DNA from: Chara braunii
Taxonomy: Eukaryota > Streptophyta > Charophyceae > Charales > Characeae
Length of the DNA: 39,363 bases
Direction: 5' to 3'
Assembly: GCA_003427395.1 (NCBI GenBank)
Contig: BFEA01000218.1
Location: forward strand, 249,795 to 289,157
In this document: positions 18,367 to 29,250 of the stretch, piece after piece
Layout: the number at the start of each line of letters is the position of its first letter
Numbering within the stretch: the first letter of the stretch is position 1
Translations under genes and position numbers: made by a program
Notes under the pieces: generated by a model
Told to the model about the DNA's origin: nothing
What the model saw: only the letters and a program-made list of their open reading frames with translations
Databases searched by the model: none

Positions 18367-19383
18367 CTATCCTTCCTCTGAGTGCTCGCTGGACCCCGAT
18401 TCCGGTCTCCCTTCCTCCTTGTTCTGCGACGCGATCACTTCCCAAAAGAACTGATCGACGATCTCCTCCATATCCAGGTAGGGGACCGATGACGGATAGG
18501 ATCGACTCTGGTCGTCGTACTTAGCAAGGCATGTCGAGAACAATTGAGGCTTTGGTGTCCGCTCTAGCGTACCTTGCTCCGGGCTCTTGTGTTTCTGATA
18601 AAGAATGTCAAGGGGCAGATCGTCGAGGAGCTGCGCGAGAGGCACCAACAGTTCCTCCATGATCGGCCCGAAGTGATCAACGCTCACCTCTCCAAACAAG
18701 ATCCCTAACAGTTCTCCCTCCACGTCCGATCTCCACGCTTGGATGATCAGCCACTCGATATCCCTGTCCAGATCGTCCGGATCGGCCGGCTCAGACCACG
18801 TGAACTCGACGTTGAGCAGGCAGAAACTGAGCGCTATGAAAGTCTCCAACCACTCAGACCACCTATCTTCTTCATAGTCGGGCACCGGGATCGCTCGGAC
18901 TTCGTACGATAGATGCGGCAGGTGGGAGATTGCCACAAAGTAGGAAAGTATGACGGCAACGTAAACGTGGATAGTCGGTGCAGGTTCATTGGGCTAACTC
19001 GAAAAGGACCACCTCTGGAAGGATTACCTCCGCACCCGAATCAGGTGGGTGTGAATGCAATCGGTGTTGTCAACCCGATCCCCTGATCGAGCGAGCATGT
19101 GCCACAACGTGGTCGTCAACTCCTCTGCCCAACCCCGCAATTGAAGAAAATAGCTCGTGTGGACGCTCTCGTGCAACGCCGAAAAGTCCCCGCTGAAGGA
19201 GATTAGCACGGAGATGTGGCTAACCCCCGGAGGAGAGAGTCGCAAGAATGTCGATCCTTCAACCAACACCCTTCCCGAAGTCCCGAGGTGGACGAACCTG
19301 AACTCGGCCGCCACGTATATACCCGCCGAACTGAAGAATTGTGAGAATCGAGGCAGATCCGGGCTGCGCCGAGGATGATGCAC
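18367..19383 (-). pseudogene. Extra ORF downstream of integrase, function unknown
   Basis: Two open segments, 19024-19383 and 18367-18936, lie in the same minus-strand frame with only a TAA and a TAG between them, giving about 339 codons in the position where some gypsy elements carry an env-like or accessory ORF. The C-terminal 190 codons are acidic and hydrophobic-rich (WSEWLETFIALSF, then an LLVPLAQLLDDLPLDIL stretch) and end in a Glu/Ser-rich tail. I see no zinc finger, chromodomain or clear signal peptide. There is no ATG near the start of either segment, so the true start is unclear. I do not recognise the family. Confidence 0.5.
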
Positions 19384-19619
19384 CTACCGTATAGAGGAGT
19401 TGAAGGCCCGTGGCATCAACATTCATCGACTGATGAGGTGGTCCGCCATAAAGCTCATGGTGATGGTGGAGACGAAGAGGATGAGGTGTGGAGAGAGGGG
19501 GAAGAGAGGGATCCAGGTTCCTTACTATCCCACTTAGAGGTCGGGGAGGAGCTATGAGGCGAGGGAGGAGGGGAGGCAGACAAAAGACAAAGATAGGATA
19601 CGTGGCGGATGATGGGACG

Positions 19620-20678
19620 AGATGATCGGCTGACTGAGGCTTCCGGGGCAAGGCGCACCGTGTTCACACCGTTTGGTCCGAGCTCCACTATGTGGAATCG
19701 GCCAAAAAATCGTAGCACTTGCTTACCCTGACGAGCACATTTCCTTACCTGCACGATATCCACTAATTTATACTGGGGTCGAGGCTCGACAATCCCATTT
19801 CGGGCCTCGTAGCTCCGGACTTGTCGGCCCTAGGCCATTTCAGTCATTCGCTATCGTTTTCGGGTCAGCCGGGGGAGGGTCCGTTCCATCAGCTCTAAGT
19901 GGCACTTGACCTTTTCCTTAGTCGTCACCCTTGTAGGTCGTCGACCCAACGTCGTTTTGTCGTCCAGGCTCGACAAAGCTACGCAGGCTAGGCTATTGGT
20001 CTGTAGTTGGAATGGGGACAAACCCTTGGACTCGTGAGGTGTTCCTCGATGGATGGCCAGGATGTGATCTACGATATCAGGCCAAGGTCTCGTGTCCCTA
20101 GCCGCGAGATTCTGCCGTAGGGTCATCTTGATCACTCGATTTGCGTTTTCCACTAGCCCGTTCGATTGGGACATATGAGGAGCAGTGTTTCGGATGGAGA
20201 CACCATGTAAGACCGCGCTTCTCAAAACTTCTCTTCGTAATTCTGCTCCATTATTCGTCAGGATTTCTTTGGTATCCTGATGCATCATCCCAAGGAAACG
20301 GTTGACGTGCCACACAATTTTCGTCGTCTGTCTCGTTTTAAAAGGGTAGGCCTCACTCCATTTGGACAAATGATCTACAAACATCAGTAGGACTGACTTC
20401 TTGCAGCTATTAGGACCAGGGGGAGCCACAATGTCCCTCTGGAACGATCGTTCGAGTACGATTGGAACAATGGACCTAGGCAGCTAAATCGACGCCTTGT
20501 CGGGCGAGCAGACCGGGTAGTTTTTAACTATGAGCTTGATATCATCCCTCATATTGGACCAATACCACTTATTTTTGTTGATAGTCAACTCCGTAATTCG
20601 GACAACAAAATGGGCAGTTGTCTCTTCGTGGGCCGTCTTCACCCAATCATATTGCATAAAGGGGTTGGGTACGACCAT
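19620..20678 (-). pseudogene. Gypsy integrase, broken
   Basis: The integrase inserts the element's cDNA. The N-terminal zinc-binding domain is at about 20484-20678 (H-x3-H spacing seen as HEETTAH, later KNYPVC where the first of two Cys is Tyr). The catalytic core is in the same frame at 19851-20429, with FVDHLSKWSEAYP, ILTNNGAEL and SNGLVENANR. The second catalytic Asp is Asn (codon 20253-20255), which should abolish activity. In-frame stops interrupt the zinc and core segments. After a frame change, the RFFGRFHIVELGPNGV stretch near 19650-19710 matches the GPY/F module of the C-terminal domain. No chromodomain is visible after it. Confidence 0.88.
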
Positions 20679-20863
20679 CTAAAGGCCGCTACCATCTGTC
20701 TTCCATTTTTCTAACCTTCACTCGTTCCATCGGTAGTCCCTTGCTCGTTCGTTAGCCCGTCTACGATCCTCCTTTGAGTATTATCAGAGGGGTTTCCCTA
20801 CAATCGTCGCTATCAACACGACATTTGTCCCGACTTCGGCACGCCAAAATCTATGCGTCTTTT

Positions 20864-21280
20864 TCAGTCCTTCCGAGGTGGCTTCGAGGAATTGAGACTC
20901 ATTCGACACACGGGACACAACCATGTCTTTTGTGTTTTCCTATATTGAATGCAGGACCCGTGGGTTCTAGACACACACCGCTCACAATCTATCCAGTCGA
21001 CGTACCCCTCTCCATGTGGGTGCATAGGGACAAAGTAAACCCGCGAGATCGCTTCACAAAAATAGCAAAATTTATCAGGCAGAGAGAGAAAAGAAGAGGA
21101 TGTAGGAGAAAGGGGAGCCTCATCATTACCTTCTCCCTGCATCGTAATGAGTCCACGTGTCATTTCTTCGATAGTCGGAAAAAAAACTTTCACTTCTCTG
21201 TAAGCGGGACCCTTGGGGGACTTCGGATCTTTCCACGGAACAATCTCTTCGCACTTAGGCACCTTGCCTGGACGATGCAA
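20864..21280 (-). pseudogene. PHD-finger segment between RNase H and integrase
   Basis: A 138-codon open stretch whose frame extends upstream through a TGA into the RNase H end (DIVHRKSEQYGNSD). Its C-terminal part is a textbook C4HC3 PHD finger at 20906-21067: Cys72, Cys75, Cys99, Cys102, His107, Cys110, Cys122 and Cys125. Spacing is C-x2-C-x23-C-x2-C-x4-H-x2-C-x11-C-x2-C, with the typical VDWIDCERC and TWLCPVC contexts. PHD fingers usually read histone tails, so a role in chromatin targeting of integration is a reasonable inference. The position inside pol, before the integrase zinc domain, is unusual for gypsy elements. All zinc ligands survive in an otherwise decayed element. Confidence 0.82.
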
Positions 21281-21289
21281 TGTCGTTAA

Positions 21290-22563
21290 TCAGTCGGAGT
21301 TTCCGTATTGCTCGGACTTCCTGTGGACAATGTCGCAATCCTATTCTTGAAGTCTGACTGCCCAGCCCCCGATCATACCCATATAATTAGTAAGCTTCTT
21401 GAGGGCAAACAACAGTTCGTGATCGGTAACAGTAAAAACTTCTGCCCGTACAAATATGGGCGGAAATGCTGAATTCCCCAGACCGACGTGTTCCTTTCCG
21501 TCCTTCCCCTTCTATGTGAAAATAGCGGAGATGGCCTCCGACTGCTAATCAGTGATGAGTAAGGTCTCTCTGGGTCCGACCGGATTATAATAGGTGTCGA
21601 GGCCAGGGCATTCTTCAGTGTAGAACAAGCCTCCTTGCAGTCCATGTCCCAATGTAGAGGTTGGTCCTTCCGCATAAGATTCGTCAGGGGCCGTGCGATT
21701 GCGGTGAAGTTCCAGATGAATCGTCAATAGTACGAGGCTAGTCCCCAAAAGGCCTGGACCTGCGTTAGTGACGTCGGCGTGGGCGCTTCTTGAACTGCCT
21801 CGATTTTTCGCGGATTTCACCTCTGTCCTCCACGAGTCACGATATAACCCAAGAACGAGATTTCGGAAAGGAAAAACTCGTTTTTTTCGAGGGCGATCTT
21901 GAAACCCGCGTCCCTCTGTACCCCTAGCATCCATTCCACGTGCCGAGCGTGCCAGTGAAATGAGACCAGGATATCATCTATATACACGATAACACAAAAG
22001 TTGATCATGCCCAGCGTTAGTCGCGTCTTGTTGACACAATTCTCAAAGATAACCTTTATCGCTCTCTGGAAAGTCGAAGGCGCATTGCATATCCCGATAG
22101 GACAACGGATCCACTGCCACGCCCCTTCAAACAAAACAAATGTCATTTTTGGTATGTCTTCCTCTTTAACCTGGATATGATGAAAACCAGGACAAATATC
22201 CAATTTACTGAAATATTTGACACATTCAATCGCATCCAGCAGATCATCAATTTGGGGTAGGGGGTACACATCTTTAATTGTGATGTCATTCAATTTCCGA
22301 TAATCAATGCAAATGCGTGTTAACCCGTTCTTCTTGGGCACTAAAACCACAGGAAAAGACCAAGGTATTGTGGCGGGTACAATCCAACCATTCTCCTTAA
22401 ACTCTTGGATTCTTTCCAACGTCGTTTTTCTTTCGGTGAGAGAGTATCGGTATGGTTTGCAGTGAATGGGTGGATGATCCCCTGTCTGAATTTCATGTTG
22501 GATTACCCGAGACGGACCAGTATCCGTATCCGTGACGCTAATCACTTCGTGGTACATATACAC
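21290..22563 (-). pseudogene. Gypsy reverse transcriptase and RNase H, broken
   Basis: The 248-codon open segment 21817-22563 carries RT landmarks in order: HCKPYRYSL, VVLVPKKNG, CIDYRKLNDITIKD, FSKLDICPGFHHI (first catalytic Asp), CPIGICNAPSTFQR and the YIDDILV active site. The same frame continues past a TGA into the connection (NPRKIEAVQEAPTP, then RFIWNFTAIARPLTNL, where CGA appears to have become TGA), and then into RNase H (21373-21675). A frameshift breaks RNase H; VTDHELLFALKKL in another frame is its distal part. The enzyme copies element RNA to DNA and removes the RNA strand. Confidence 0.93.
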
Positions 22564-22790
22564 TGGATATTGCTTGGCACGTATTCAGGTACATGCAGAT
22601 TGTAGGGCTTCCCATTGATTCTGACTTCTAACTACTTCATCTTAGTCCGTCTGGGAGTCTAGGTTTGGGGGAGATGAGATAAACGAGTGATCGAATCATT
22701 AGGAAAACACACTGACGATCATCTGGGCGTTCGCTTCGGTGATTACCACATGTTCTTCGACGACAATCCCGTCTTCCTTGTCTCGGAGGC

Positions 22791-23700
22791 TTATTGATTT
22801 CTCCATGATTTTAATCTCGATATCGAAAGAGGGTGCATCAAACTTTGCAGGGGTTCCAAAATCAGTGTTTCGGCGCCTCGACTTAACGTTCGTATTTCCT
22901 TCCCCGATGTGCGGAGCGATTGAGAGGGTGCCTCCGTAATATCGCAGAAAGATCTCTTGTCTAAGTAGCGAGGTAATAGTGGGTTGGCCGCCTCATACAT
23001 GTTAGAGGGGGTTCCAAAAAATTTGTCATCCAGGAGAGTTACACCAGTAGTTCCCCTAAAAACAGTGTGCGCGCGCCGAGCCCCTCTTGGGCTAGCGTTG
23101 GTTTTCAACATTCTGAACGTTTTAGCCGTTCTTTTATGAATCGGGTATCGCGAGGTTCTATTCATCAATTCTCGCACTACTTCTTCCTCATCAAAATTGT
23201 TGTCGGAATTAGTACAGGGCGAGGTGGGGAACTCGCCATCTTCTTCATTGGTCTGGTCATATTCGTCTGTTTCTTTATCCATAAAGATCATTCGGATCCC
23301 TCCTGTCAATCTTATGGGAACACTGCGGGGTTTGCTGGAAATCTTTTGCAAGGTAAGATGCATAAGGACGCTATACAACTTCCCTCCTGTATTCTTTAGA
23401 ACCACCATACGTTGTTCGAAATCTAAATTCGCTTGTAGTGCGTTGAGGGCGGGTAGGTCGATGAGCACATCATATCATGTCACATTCAGCACAATCACTT
23501 CTCCCAGAGCATGCACTCTTCCGACTCGGAAAGCGACATTCGGCATTCGACCAACGACCCTAATCTTTCCCTCGTCTGCGGAATTGAGATGATCTCCTTC
23601 GGGGATTGGGATCATATATTTCTTTCTTCCAGCTTGCTCAATATTGCCAGTACCACCGCCCCCAAATCGAGGATGGCATTGTACGACATTCCCCACACTT
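22791..23700 (-). pseudogene. Gypsy aspartic protease region and linker, broken
   Basis: A retropepsin-like active site AILDLGAVV is encoded around 23657-23668, where the usual Asp-Thr-Gly is Asp-Leu-Gly. A frameshift later the C-terminal part follows (GEVIVLNVT, stop, YDVLIDLPALNALQANLDF), which fits the common Asp-Val-Leu-X-Gly pattern except that Gly is Asp. The 225-codon open stretch 22791-23468 then links protease to RT and has no further motif. The protease would process the Gag-Pol polyprotein. Confidence 0.7.
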
Positions 23701-23837
23701 CTACATCACACTCGACCGATTTCCACGGAATGGGTTTAATGCGCAGAAAGTGGTCATCTTTCTAGATCATTCCAACGCGCGTAGGTTCAGAGGTGCTTGC
23801 CTTGTCGAGCTTCCGATTTTTGTCAGGTGCTTTTTTC

Positions 23838-25453
23838 TTAAAGTTTAATGGTCACAAGCTTTGCAAGGGCGAATCGTTTCCTATTAGCCTTGCAATGTTG
23901 CAACATTCTGTCAGTGGGTTGTTTTGATATGGACAGAACATGTGCAATCGGTAAGGGGATGCAATGATCCAGGGCTCTGACTATATCAAGCACGTCAATT
24001 TCTCCAGTGACAAATGCCAACCCTCCTGATTCTATTTCTCGGGGCAAGGGTCTCCATTTCAAGACATCCCGCTCATCCTCAGCCGGTTGAATTGCTCTTA
24101 TCATACCTCAACCCAAATAACCCAACGTGAGATATTGGTCGAGGGGGATGAGCTCTGCTGCCTCCTCCATGACCATTGTGTTGGCCATCAACCCATCCGT
24201 TTCTTCCACCATCGTTCCGACTCATCCAGGTCCATTTGCTATAGGTGCAGTTGCCGTGGGGGCGGCTCCTACCCGAGCTTGTGGAGCTCGATGGAGACAA
24301 TCCCGCGCTATATGCCCCGGTTGATGACATGTATAACATTCGTCTGTTCTAGCCACGGGTGCTGCATCGGGTCCCCTTGCTGCTTGTACAGGCTGGCCTC
24401 CGACAAGAAACGCCGGAGTTCAGACAGTGATAGGGCGCATCGATCGCATCAACGTTTTCATCCAGGCATTGTACTCCCTCTGTCCTTGTTGCTTTCTTGC
24501 ACCAGGTTCACCAAGGTTATAGTAAATTCTAACATTGCACTAGAGTCGTCTGTCTTTCCTACTGTACTTGGGGAGGGTGCAACAACTTTGGTCGCTGATG
24601 GTCCTATGGTTAGATCGGAAAGAGGTCCTTTTGTCGCCACCCGCTCCAGGTAGGTGACAGGGCCTGATACAAAGCCTATATTTCCGAACTTGTCCTGGAG
24701 TGTGGCTAATTCTGCTTTCGCCCGAGCTACTTCGGTAGAGTCTCTATCTTTAGGGTGGTCTTCCCCTTTGAGGAAGCTAGCAACAAATTTTCGTTCATTT
24801 TGTCTACCTCGTCCATAATTTGTTGCATGGTGTGATTAATGGGGGAACTGTTTTCGCAGCTTTGCCCGCATCACGAGGCTTCTAAACCCATCGATGAACA
24901 AATCTCTCCCAACTTTCTCATCTTGTTCGGACCTTACAAATAGTCTGTAGAACCGACTTCGGTACTCTAAGATGGACTCGAGAGGTTTCTGTACTCGATC
25001 CTTGATGATAAAGAAGTTTTGTTCTATATAAATATAATCATACCTATGCAAAAAATCCCTTTCGAAGGACGGGAGATCGATCCACACATAAGTATTGAAC
25101 CAATGGTGCGCATCTCCTGCTAGATGATCGGGGATGCTGATCCTAGTTTCATCATTGTCGTGATGTTGTGCTCGAAGTGTGGCAAGCCACGCTCTCGCCA
25201 GGTGATGCGTAAGGTCGAAAAGATTCATATTAGGCGGGGCAGCCGGTGCACGAACTCGCGCAGGCTGCAGAGGTACGGGCCCGAGTTGATTCGGCCCTCC
25301 TAGTGCCGGGGTAGCATTAGGGGCGGGATTAACATTCATGTTGGCCACCTGTCGGCTTCGGGTAACTACAAGATTGCGCACTGGCGCATTTTTTTGTCTA
25401 GATCGTCCTCGCCTGGGGCTCGCTAGATCGGTCGAGCTATGGGGCCGGATCAC
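23838..25453 (-). pseudogene. Gypsy gag (capsid and CCHC nucleocapsid) and gag-pro linker, broken
   Basis: The segment 24836-25453 (205 codons) resembles retrotransposon gag capsid: a Pro/Arg-rich N-terminus, then AWLATLRAQ, DETRISIPDHLAGDAHHWF, SFERDFLHRY and EYRSRFYRLF. Downstream, beyond stops and a frame change, a CCHC knuckle CYTCHQPGHIARDC lies at 24297-24338 with perfect C-x2-C-x4-H-x4-C spacing. The remaining open segment to 23838 connects to protease. Gag forms the particle and the knuckle binds RNA. Confidence 0.87.
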
Positions 25454-25481
25454 TTGTTAGTCCTTGGTCTTGCCACATGTC

Positions 25482-25494
25482 GGCTCCGATACCA
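25482..25494 (-). promoter_or_regulatory. Primer-binding site (initiator tRNA-Met type)
   Basis: Read on the minus strand, TGGTATCGGAGCC follows the 5' LTR directly. It matches the usual plant PBS TGGTATCAGAGCC with one change and would pair with the 3' end of initiator tRNA-Met to prime minus-strand synthesis. Confidence 0.88.
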
Positions 25495-26024
25495 ACCTCA
25501 CGCCCAACGCGACTTCCTGTTTCGGAGTGGTAGTGGGCCCGGAAGTGCGGAAAAGGGGGTGTGTCAAGGATTTTAGGAAAGTGGGGTGGAGTCTCATGTC
25601 GGAACTGGTATCTTCGGTGTCAAGTTCCAATGACAGAAGCGTAAGTGGTTCAATGAAGGATCAGGTTTTATGATCTGCGATTCTCAGAGCTTGGCGGCTA
25701 GTTTCGCTGCCCTCGTCGCCTGGAGCAGACTCGTATTCTGTGTACGAAAGAAACGCAATGTGTGTCTCTTTGTTCCACCACCTCTCGTCTGTGGGTTTCG
25801 CAGGCTTTATAGTCTGACGTGGACGGTCTTAGTCGGAGACTGCGTTCTCTCTGCTCAACTTCGGAACAAGTTCGTCGGACGAATCCCGCGGCCCAATAAG
25901 CGTAATATTGCTGGCACTAAGAGCATGGTTTTTGTGGCCAGTAGGGGGCTATCGCATTCTAGGGGATGACCGTTAGATTACGGTGGGAAAGAAGGAGATA
26001 TAAGGGGGAAAAATTAGTTTCGAT

Positions 26025-26546
26025 CTAGCTTGCCAGGGCGGACGTCCGGGGCCCCTTTGGATGTCCGACTTGTCCGGTCAGACAACTGGGGAGACGTCCT
26101 CCCGCGACAGTATGTCCGACCCTCTAAAAAAAAAAAAAAAAAAAAAAATGTTTTTTTTTTGAATTTTTTTGTTGTGGGTTCTCCCTCACATAAGGCACAT
26201 GCCACAAAATTTATGGGTCATAAGCCCAGAGAAAAAAAGATAAAAATCGCCAAAGATTTCTATATCAATTTCCCCGAAACGGGTGGGGTCAATTTCAATC
26301 ACGCACCTCAACCTTTCCCCCCAAAACCCCTTGTCCCCATGTTTTGCATTTTATTTTTTGTCGCTCCAAATGAGCTGAAATTTTTTTTATGGGGTTACCT
26401 CATGTAGCGCAGCCCCTCCCCATTTTTTTTTTTCGCTATTTATTTTGGAAAAAATGAGCTGTCCGGGATTCCAGACAACTCCCTCATCGGACGTCCGATG
26501 GAGACGTCTCCGAGAAACGTCTCCGATCGGACATCTCGTAACCTAG
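26025..26546. mobile_element. Non-autonomous hAT-like DNA transposon (522 bp)
   Basis: It is flanked by an exact 8-bp duplication GTTTCGAT (26017-26024 and 26547-26554), the hAT target length. The other LTR has a single GTTTCGAT at the equivalent uninterrupted site. The ends are short imperfect inverted repeats, CTAGCTTGCC and, on the other strand, CTAGGTTACG. Subterminal regions on both sides are rich in GGACGTCCG, GTCCGAC and GAGACGTC motifs in both orientations, as expected for transposase-binding sites. The middle is A/T-rich with no transposase ORF, so it must be mobilised in trans. Confidence 0.85.
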
Positions 26547-27892
26547 GTTTCGATGGCGACGAATCCAGGCTCCACGTAATAATGGTGGTTACGTGCGTCG
26601 GGGTAATCTGGGATTCGAGGATTTTGTCCAATAGCCTGCTGAAAGTCCAATGCGCACAACCGATTGTTTTCAGTTTGGAAGGGAAATACCGGAAGTCTTA
26701 GTTTCGATCAACGAGAGAGGTGCTCGTTTTCCTTGTACCTTCGGTACTCGCGATCCCCCACGCAGTTGCGGTCAGTGATCCAAAACGGAATGCCGATGTC
26801 CATATCTCATGAGAAAGATTCAATTCATACATTAGTGCGTGCAAGGTGTGATCAGGTTGGAGACAAATCATGTAGACACGCGTGTACGTGATGACTCCCT
26901 TTTCATGGTCATTCGTATACGTGCGTGCACAGGATCTGTCTCCGATCGGGCTGTAAGACTACTTGTTATAGAAGCATCTATTATATTTCCAGTCCATACA
27001 GGAAGACGACATCTACTGACTTAATGCAAAATAGGCGGCCGATCAATGCAACATACACAAAAATATGGGTGTGAAAAAGGAAAGGAGAAGGAGCAATTTC
27101 CCATACATCAGCAAAACGCCCAAACCATACATACCATAATCCCCTGACTCAACAATTTGCAACCGTCATACATACTGTATCGAAAAGAAAGAGACTGGGG
27201 AGAAAGAGATAATTCACACATCAATCGAGGAAAAGAAAATCCGAGATTGCCGCAAACGACGGTAGCCAAAACCAAAATCAAAATTATGTAGAGGATGCGA
27301 AGAGACAACACCACTTTAACACACTGCGTTCTTTCTCTATCTCAACATTTTTTCGATGTGGGCAGTCTGTCGCCTCGCACCTACCAACAACCCAAAGTTG
27401 TTACCCCTCTTCGTCCGAGCATGCAAGCCAGGTTCGCACGGGTGCCACAGTCCTTCGCGGCCACACGTAAACCCCGCATACCCAGCACCAGCCCGTCGGA
27501 TTACCCAACTCCCTACTCACCATCTTGTCTCTGTTTGTTAGTCGATCCTCTCGACCACGCTAACTCCGAAGTGTAGATTAAAGAGCGAATTAGTAGCGCT
27601 TGCAGAATTTATAGCACTCAATATTCATGCGAGGTAATTCCGGATTACGCTGAAGTAGGAGGAAGAGAGAAGAAGGAAGTGCCTACAGCTGCATGACTGG
27701 GCCGCGGCGCGGGGGACGTAGCCACTCTCCGCTCATCGGTCTAGTCATGCATCTTCTCGGCCAATGAGATGGACAGAAAAGAGGCGAATGTTTTACAGCA
27801 GAAAGAAATCAAGAGGGAGAAGATTACAGTTACACTAGCACTTGCCAAGAAGGAGCAAGAAGAGATTACAGTTGCGATTAGAGTTAAGGTGC

Positions 27893-27969
27893 GGAGCATA
27901 GTTTTCTATATTTTTATATATACTAATCATCATCATCTTAAAAAAAAAAAAAAAAAAAAAAAAGAGTTC
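27893..27969 (+). mobile_element. Short poly(A)-tailed retroposon insertion
   Basis: About 77 bp absent from the other LTR, ending in about 23 A bases followed by GAGTTC, flanked by AGGTGC at 27887-27892 and 27970-27975. The poly(A) and short duplication suggest target-primed retrotransposition of a truncated element. The family is not recognisable from so short a body. Confidence 0.65.
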
Positions 27970-28497
27970 AGGTGCCGAGGGAGCAGAGCGCAGGATAGGA
28001 CGCAGCAAAGTGCGCGCGAGTAAGGAGCATCGTGCAGTTACAGCAAAAATCTATGACAAAATTACGATGCCTTAATTCTTAGCCCAATTGAAGTCCTAAT
28101 TCCCGTATTTCCCCGTATTTCAAAATTCAAAAAGATTTTTCCCGCGCGATGATCGCGCCAAAGTTCCCTTCCCCACTTTCAGCAGAACAAGAACGAAGCT
28201 ATGACAACAATTATTTCCGCGCTCACTAAGGCGTACTCTAACTACCAACCGCCATGGGACCAATCTTTCTCACAAAGATGGGGGCACTTGTGGAATTGGG
28301 TGGGCCCCTCCCATTCAACCCCCAAATTACAGTCGTGCAGGAAGTCGTGCTTTTCAGAAAGTAGTTCGTCACATAGGGAGAGAGGAGGCCCTGGAAGCTG
28401 TTGAATGATGCATGTCATTGCACGACAGATGTCAGTTCTGTTTTTTTCTTTTTTCTTTTTTTTTGGATGTCAGTTGTTCTATTTCTCCACAAACCTG

Positions 28498-28542
28498 GAA
28501 ATATACACTGCCACATTTTTGGTCTTTGGCGGTGTATATTTC
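28498..28542. repeat. Hairpin related to repeat family C
   Basis: GAAATATACACTGCC (28498-28512) faces GGCGGTGTATATTTC (28528-28542), a 15-bp stem with one mismatch. The arm is the complement of the GGCAGTGTATATTTC core seen at 14524 and 36653. The surrounding 28374-28696 has no gene. Confidence 0.85.
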
Positions 28543-28696
28543 GTCTCCATCTGAACGGTGGGACTGGTATATGTGCCAAATGTATGCTCGGCGATACCCC
28601 CACCGTCCTGGCTGCGCCCCCAGCCCAGCGTGGTATCAGTGCATACTTCAGGATCTGGTGAATGTATACAACCTAGCTTTAGGGTTTGTGAGGATG

Positions 28697-28841
28697 TTTT
28701 TTTTTTTTTTTTTCTGCCCTCCTGTGAGGCCTGTATTCCAGCAGCGGTAAGAGAGCCACTGGGATTGAGGCTTCGGCTGTTGGGCTGCTCCATCTATTGG
28801 TGGGGATCGGCACCTGCTGGGAACCGGGTCCAGCTTCCCAA
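28697..28841 (-). mobile_element. Short poly(A) retroposon family D, copy 1
   Basis: On the minus strand the body starts near TGGGAAGCTGGACCCGGTTC, passes CAGCAGGTGC and CCCCACCAATAGATGGAGC, and ends in a poly(A) tract (T-run 28697-28713 on plus). It shares the body with the copies at 29251, 29702, 31573, 35108 and 35854. It has no coding capacity and is SINE-like in size. Confidence 0.8.
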
Positions 28842-29250
28842 TGATACAAACTTTACTGAGTTCAGTTTCGGGTTATAACCTTTCTTTACTCTAGTCTAGC
28901 GACCCTGTTGCCCACGGGGCTGCTGCTAGTCCCAATCTTTTTTACCTGTTCAGGGGTAGTCAATGCTGGCAGTCTTGAGTATCCTGAGCAATCTGTGCCA
29001 CTTGGCATGATTCGGAGTGAGTAGAATCAACGCTAAATAGCACCAGCCCTTAACTGTTTTATCGGGCGCCTTTCTTTTGAGCATGAAGAGGTACAGAAGG
29101 CAATGGAAGCTCTCAAAACTCACAAAACACTACACCGCCGGACACTATTTAGGCCTGCTCAGTCAATCCCCTGGGTTGCAGGGCAATCAATGCTGGCAAA
29201 CCTCATGGTCACTGTTCTCACTGTTCTCAGACATTCTCATTTTCTGTATA

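Larger units (their letters stand above)
15078..28373 (-). mobile_element. Ty3/gypsy LTR retrotransposon with nested insertions (about 13.3 kb)
   Basis: Two related long terminal repeats (15078-17419 and 25495-28373) enclose about 8.1 kb. Read on the minus strand this holds a tRNA-iMet-type primer-binding site, gag with a CCHC knuckle, protease, reverse transcriptase, RNase H, a PHD finger, integrase and an extra ORF. RT before integrase places it in Ty3/gypsy. The LTRs begin TGTGACGAAC and the left one ends GGGCGTCACA. Their divergence (by eye 10-20%), frameshifts, stops and changed catalytic residues show an old, inactive copy. I see no matching 5-bp target duplication (ACTGG left, TAGGG right) and no convincing polypurine tract before the 3' LTR. 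The right LTR carries two younger insertions. Confidence 0.92.
25495..28373 (-). repeat. 5' LTR of the gypsy element with two later insertions
   Basis: It is collinear with 15078-17419 over the whole length except for a 522-bp insertion at 26025-26546, a poly(A) insertion at about 27893-27969, and loss of the terminal bases next to the PBS. It begins TGTGACGAAC at 28373. Because this is the 5' LTR on the minus strand, promoter and start of the element's RNA should lie inside it, but no TATA box is convincing. Confidence 0.88.

Noticed and set aside
28374-28378. Target duplication of the gypsy element
   Set aside because: The flanks ACTGG (15073-15077) and TAGGG do not match, so no target duplication is claimed.
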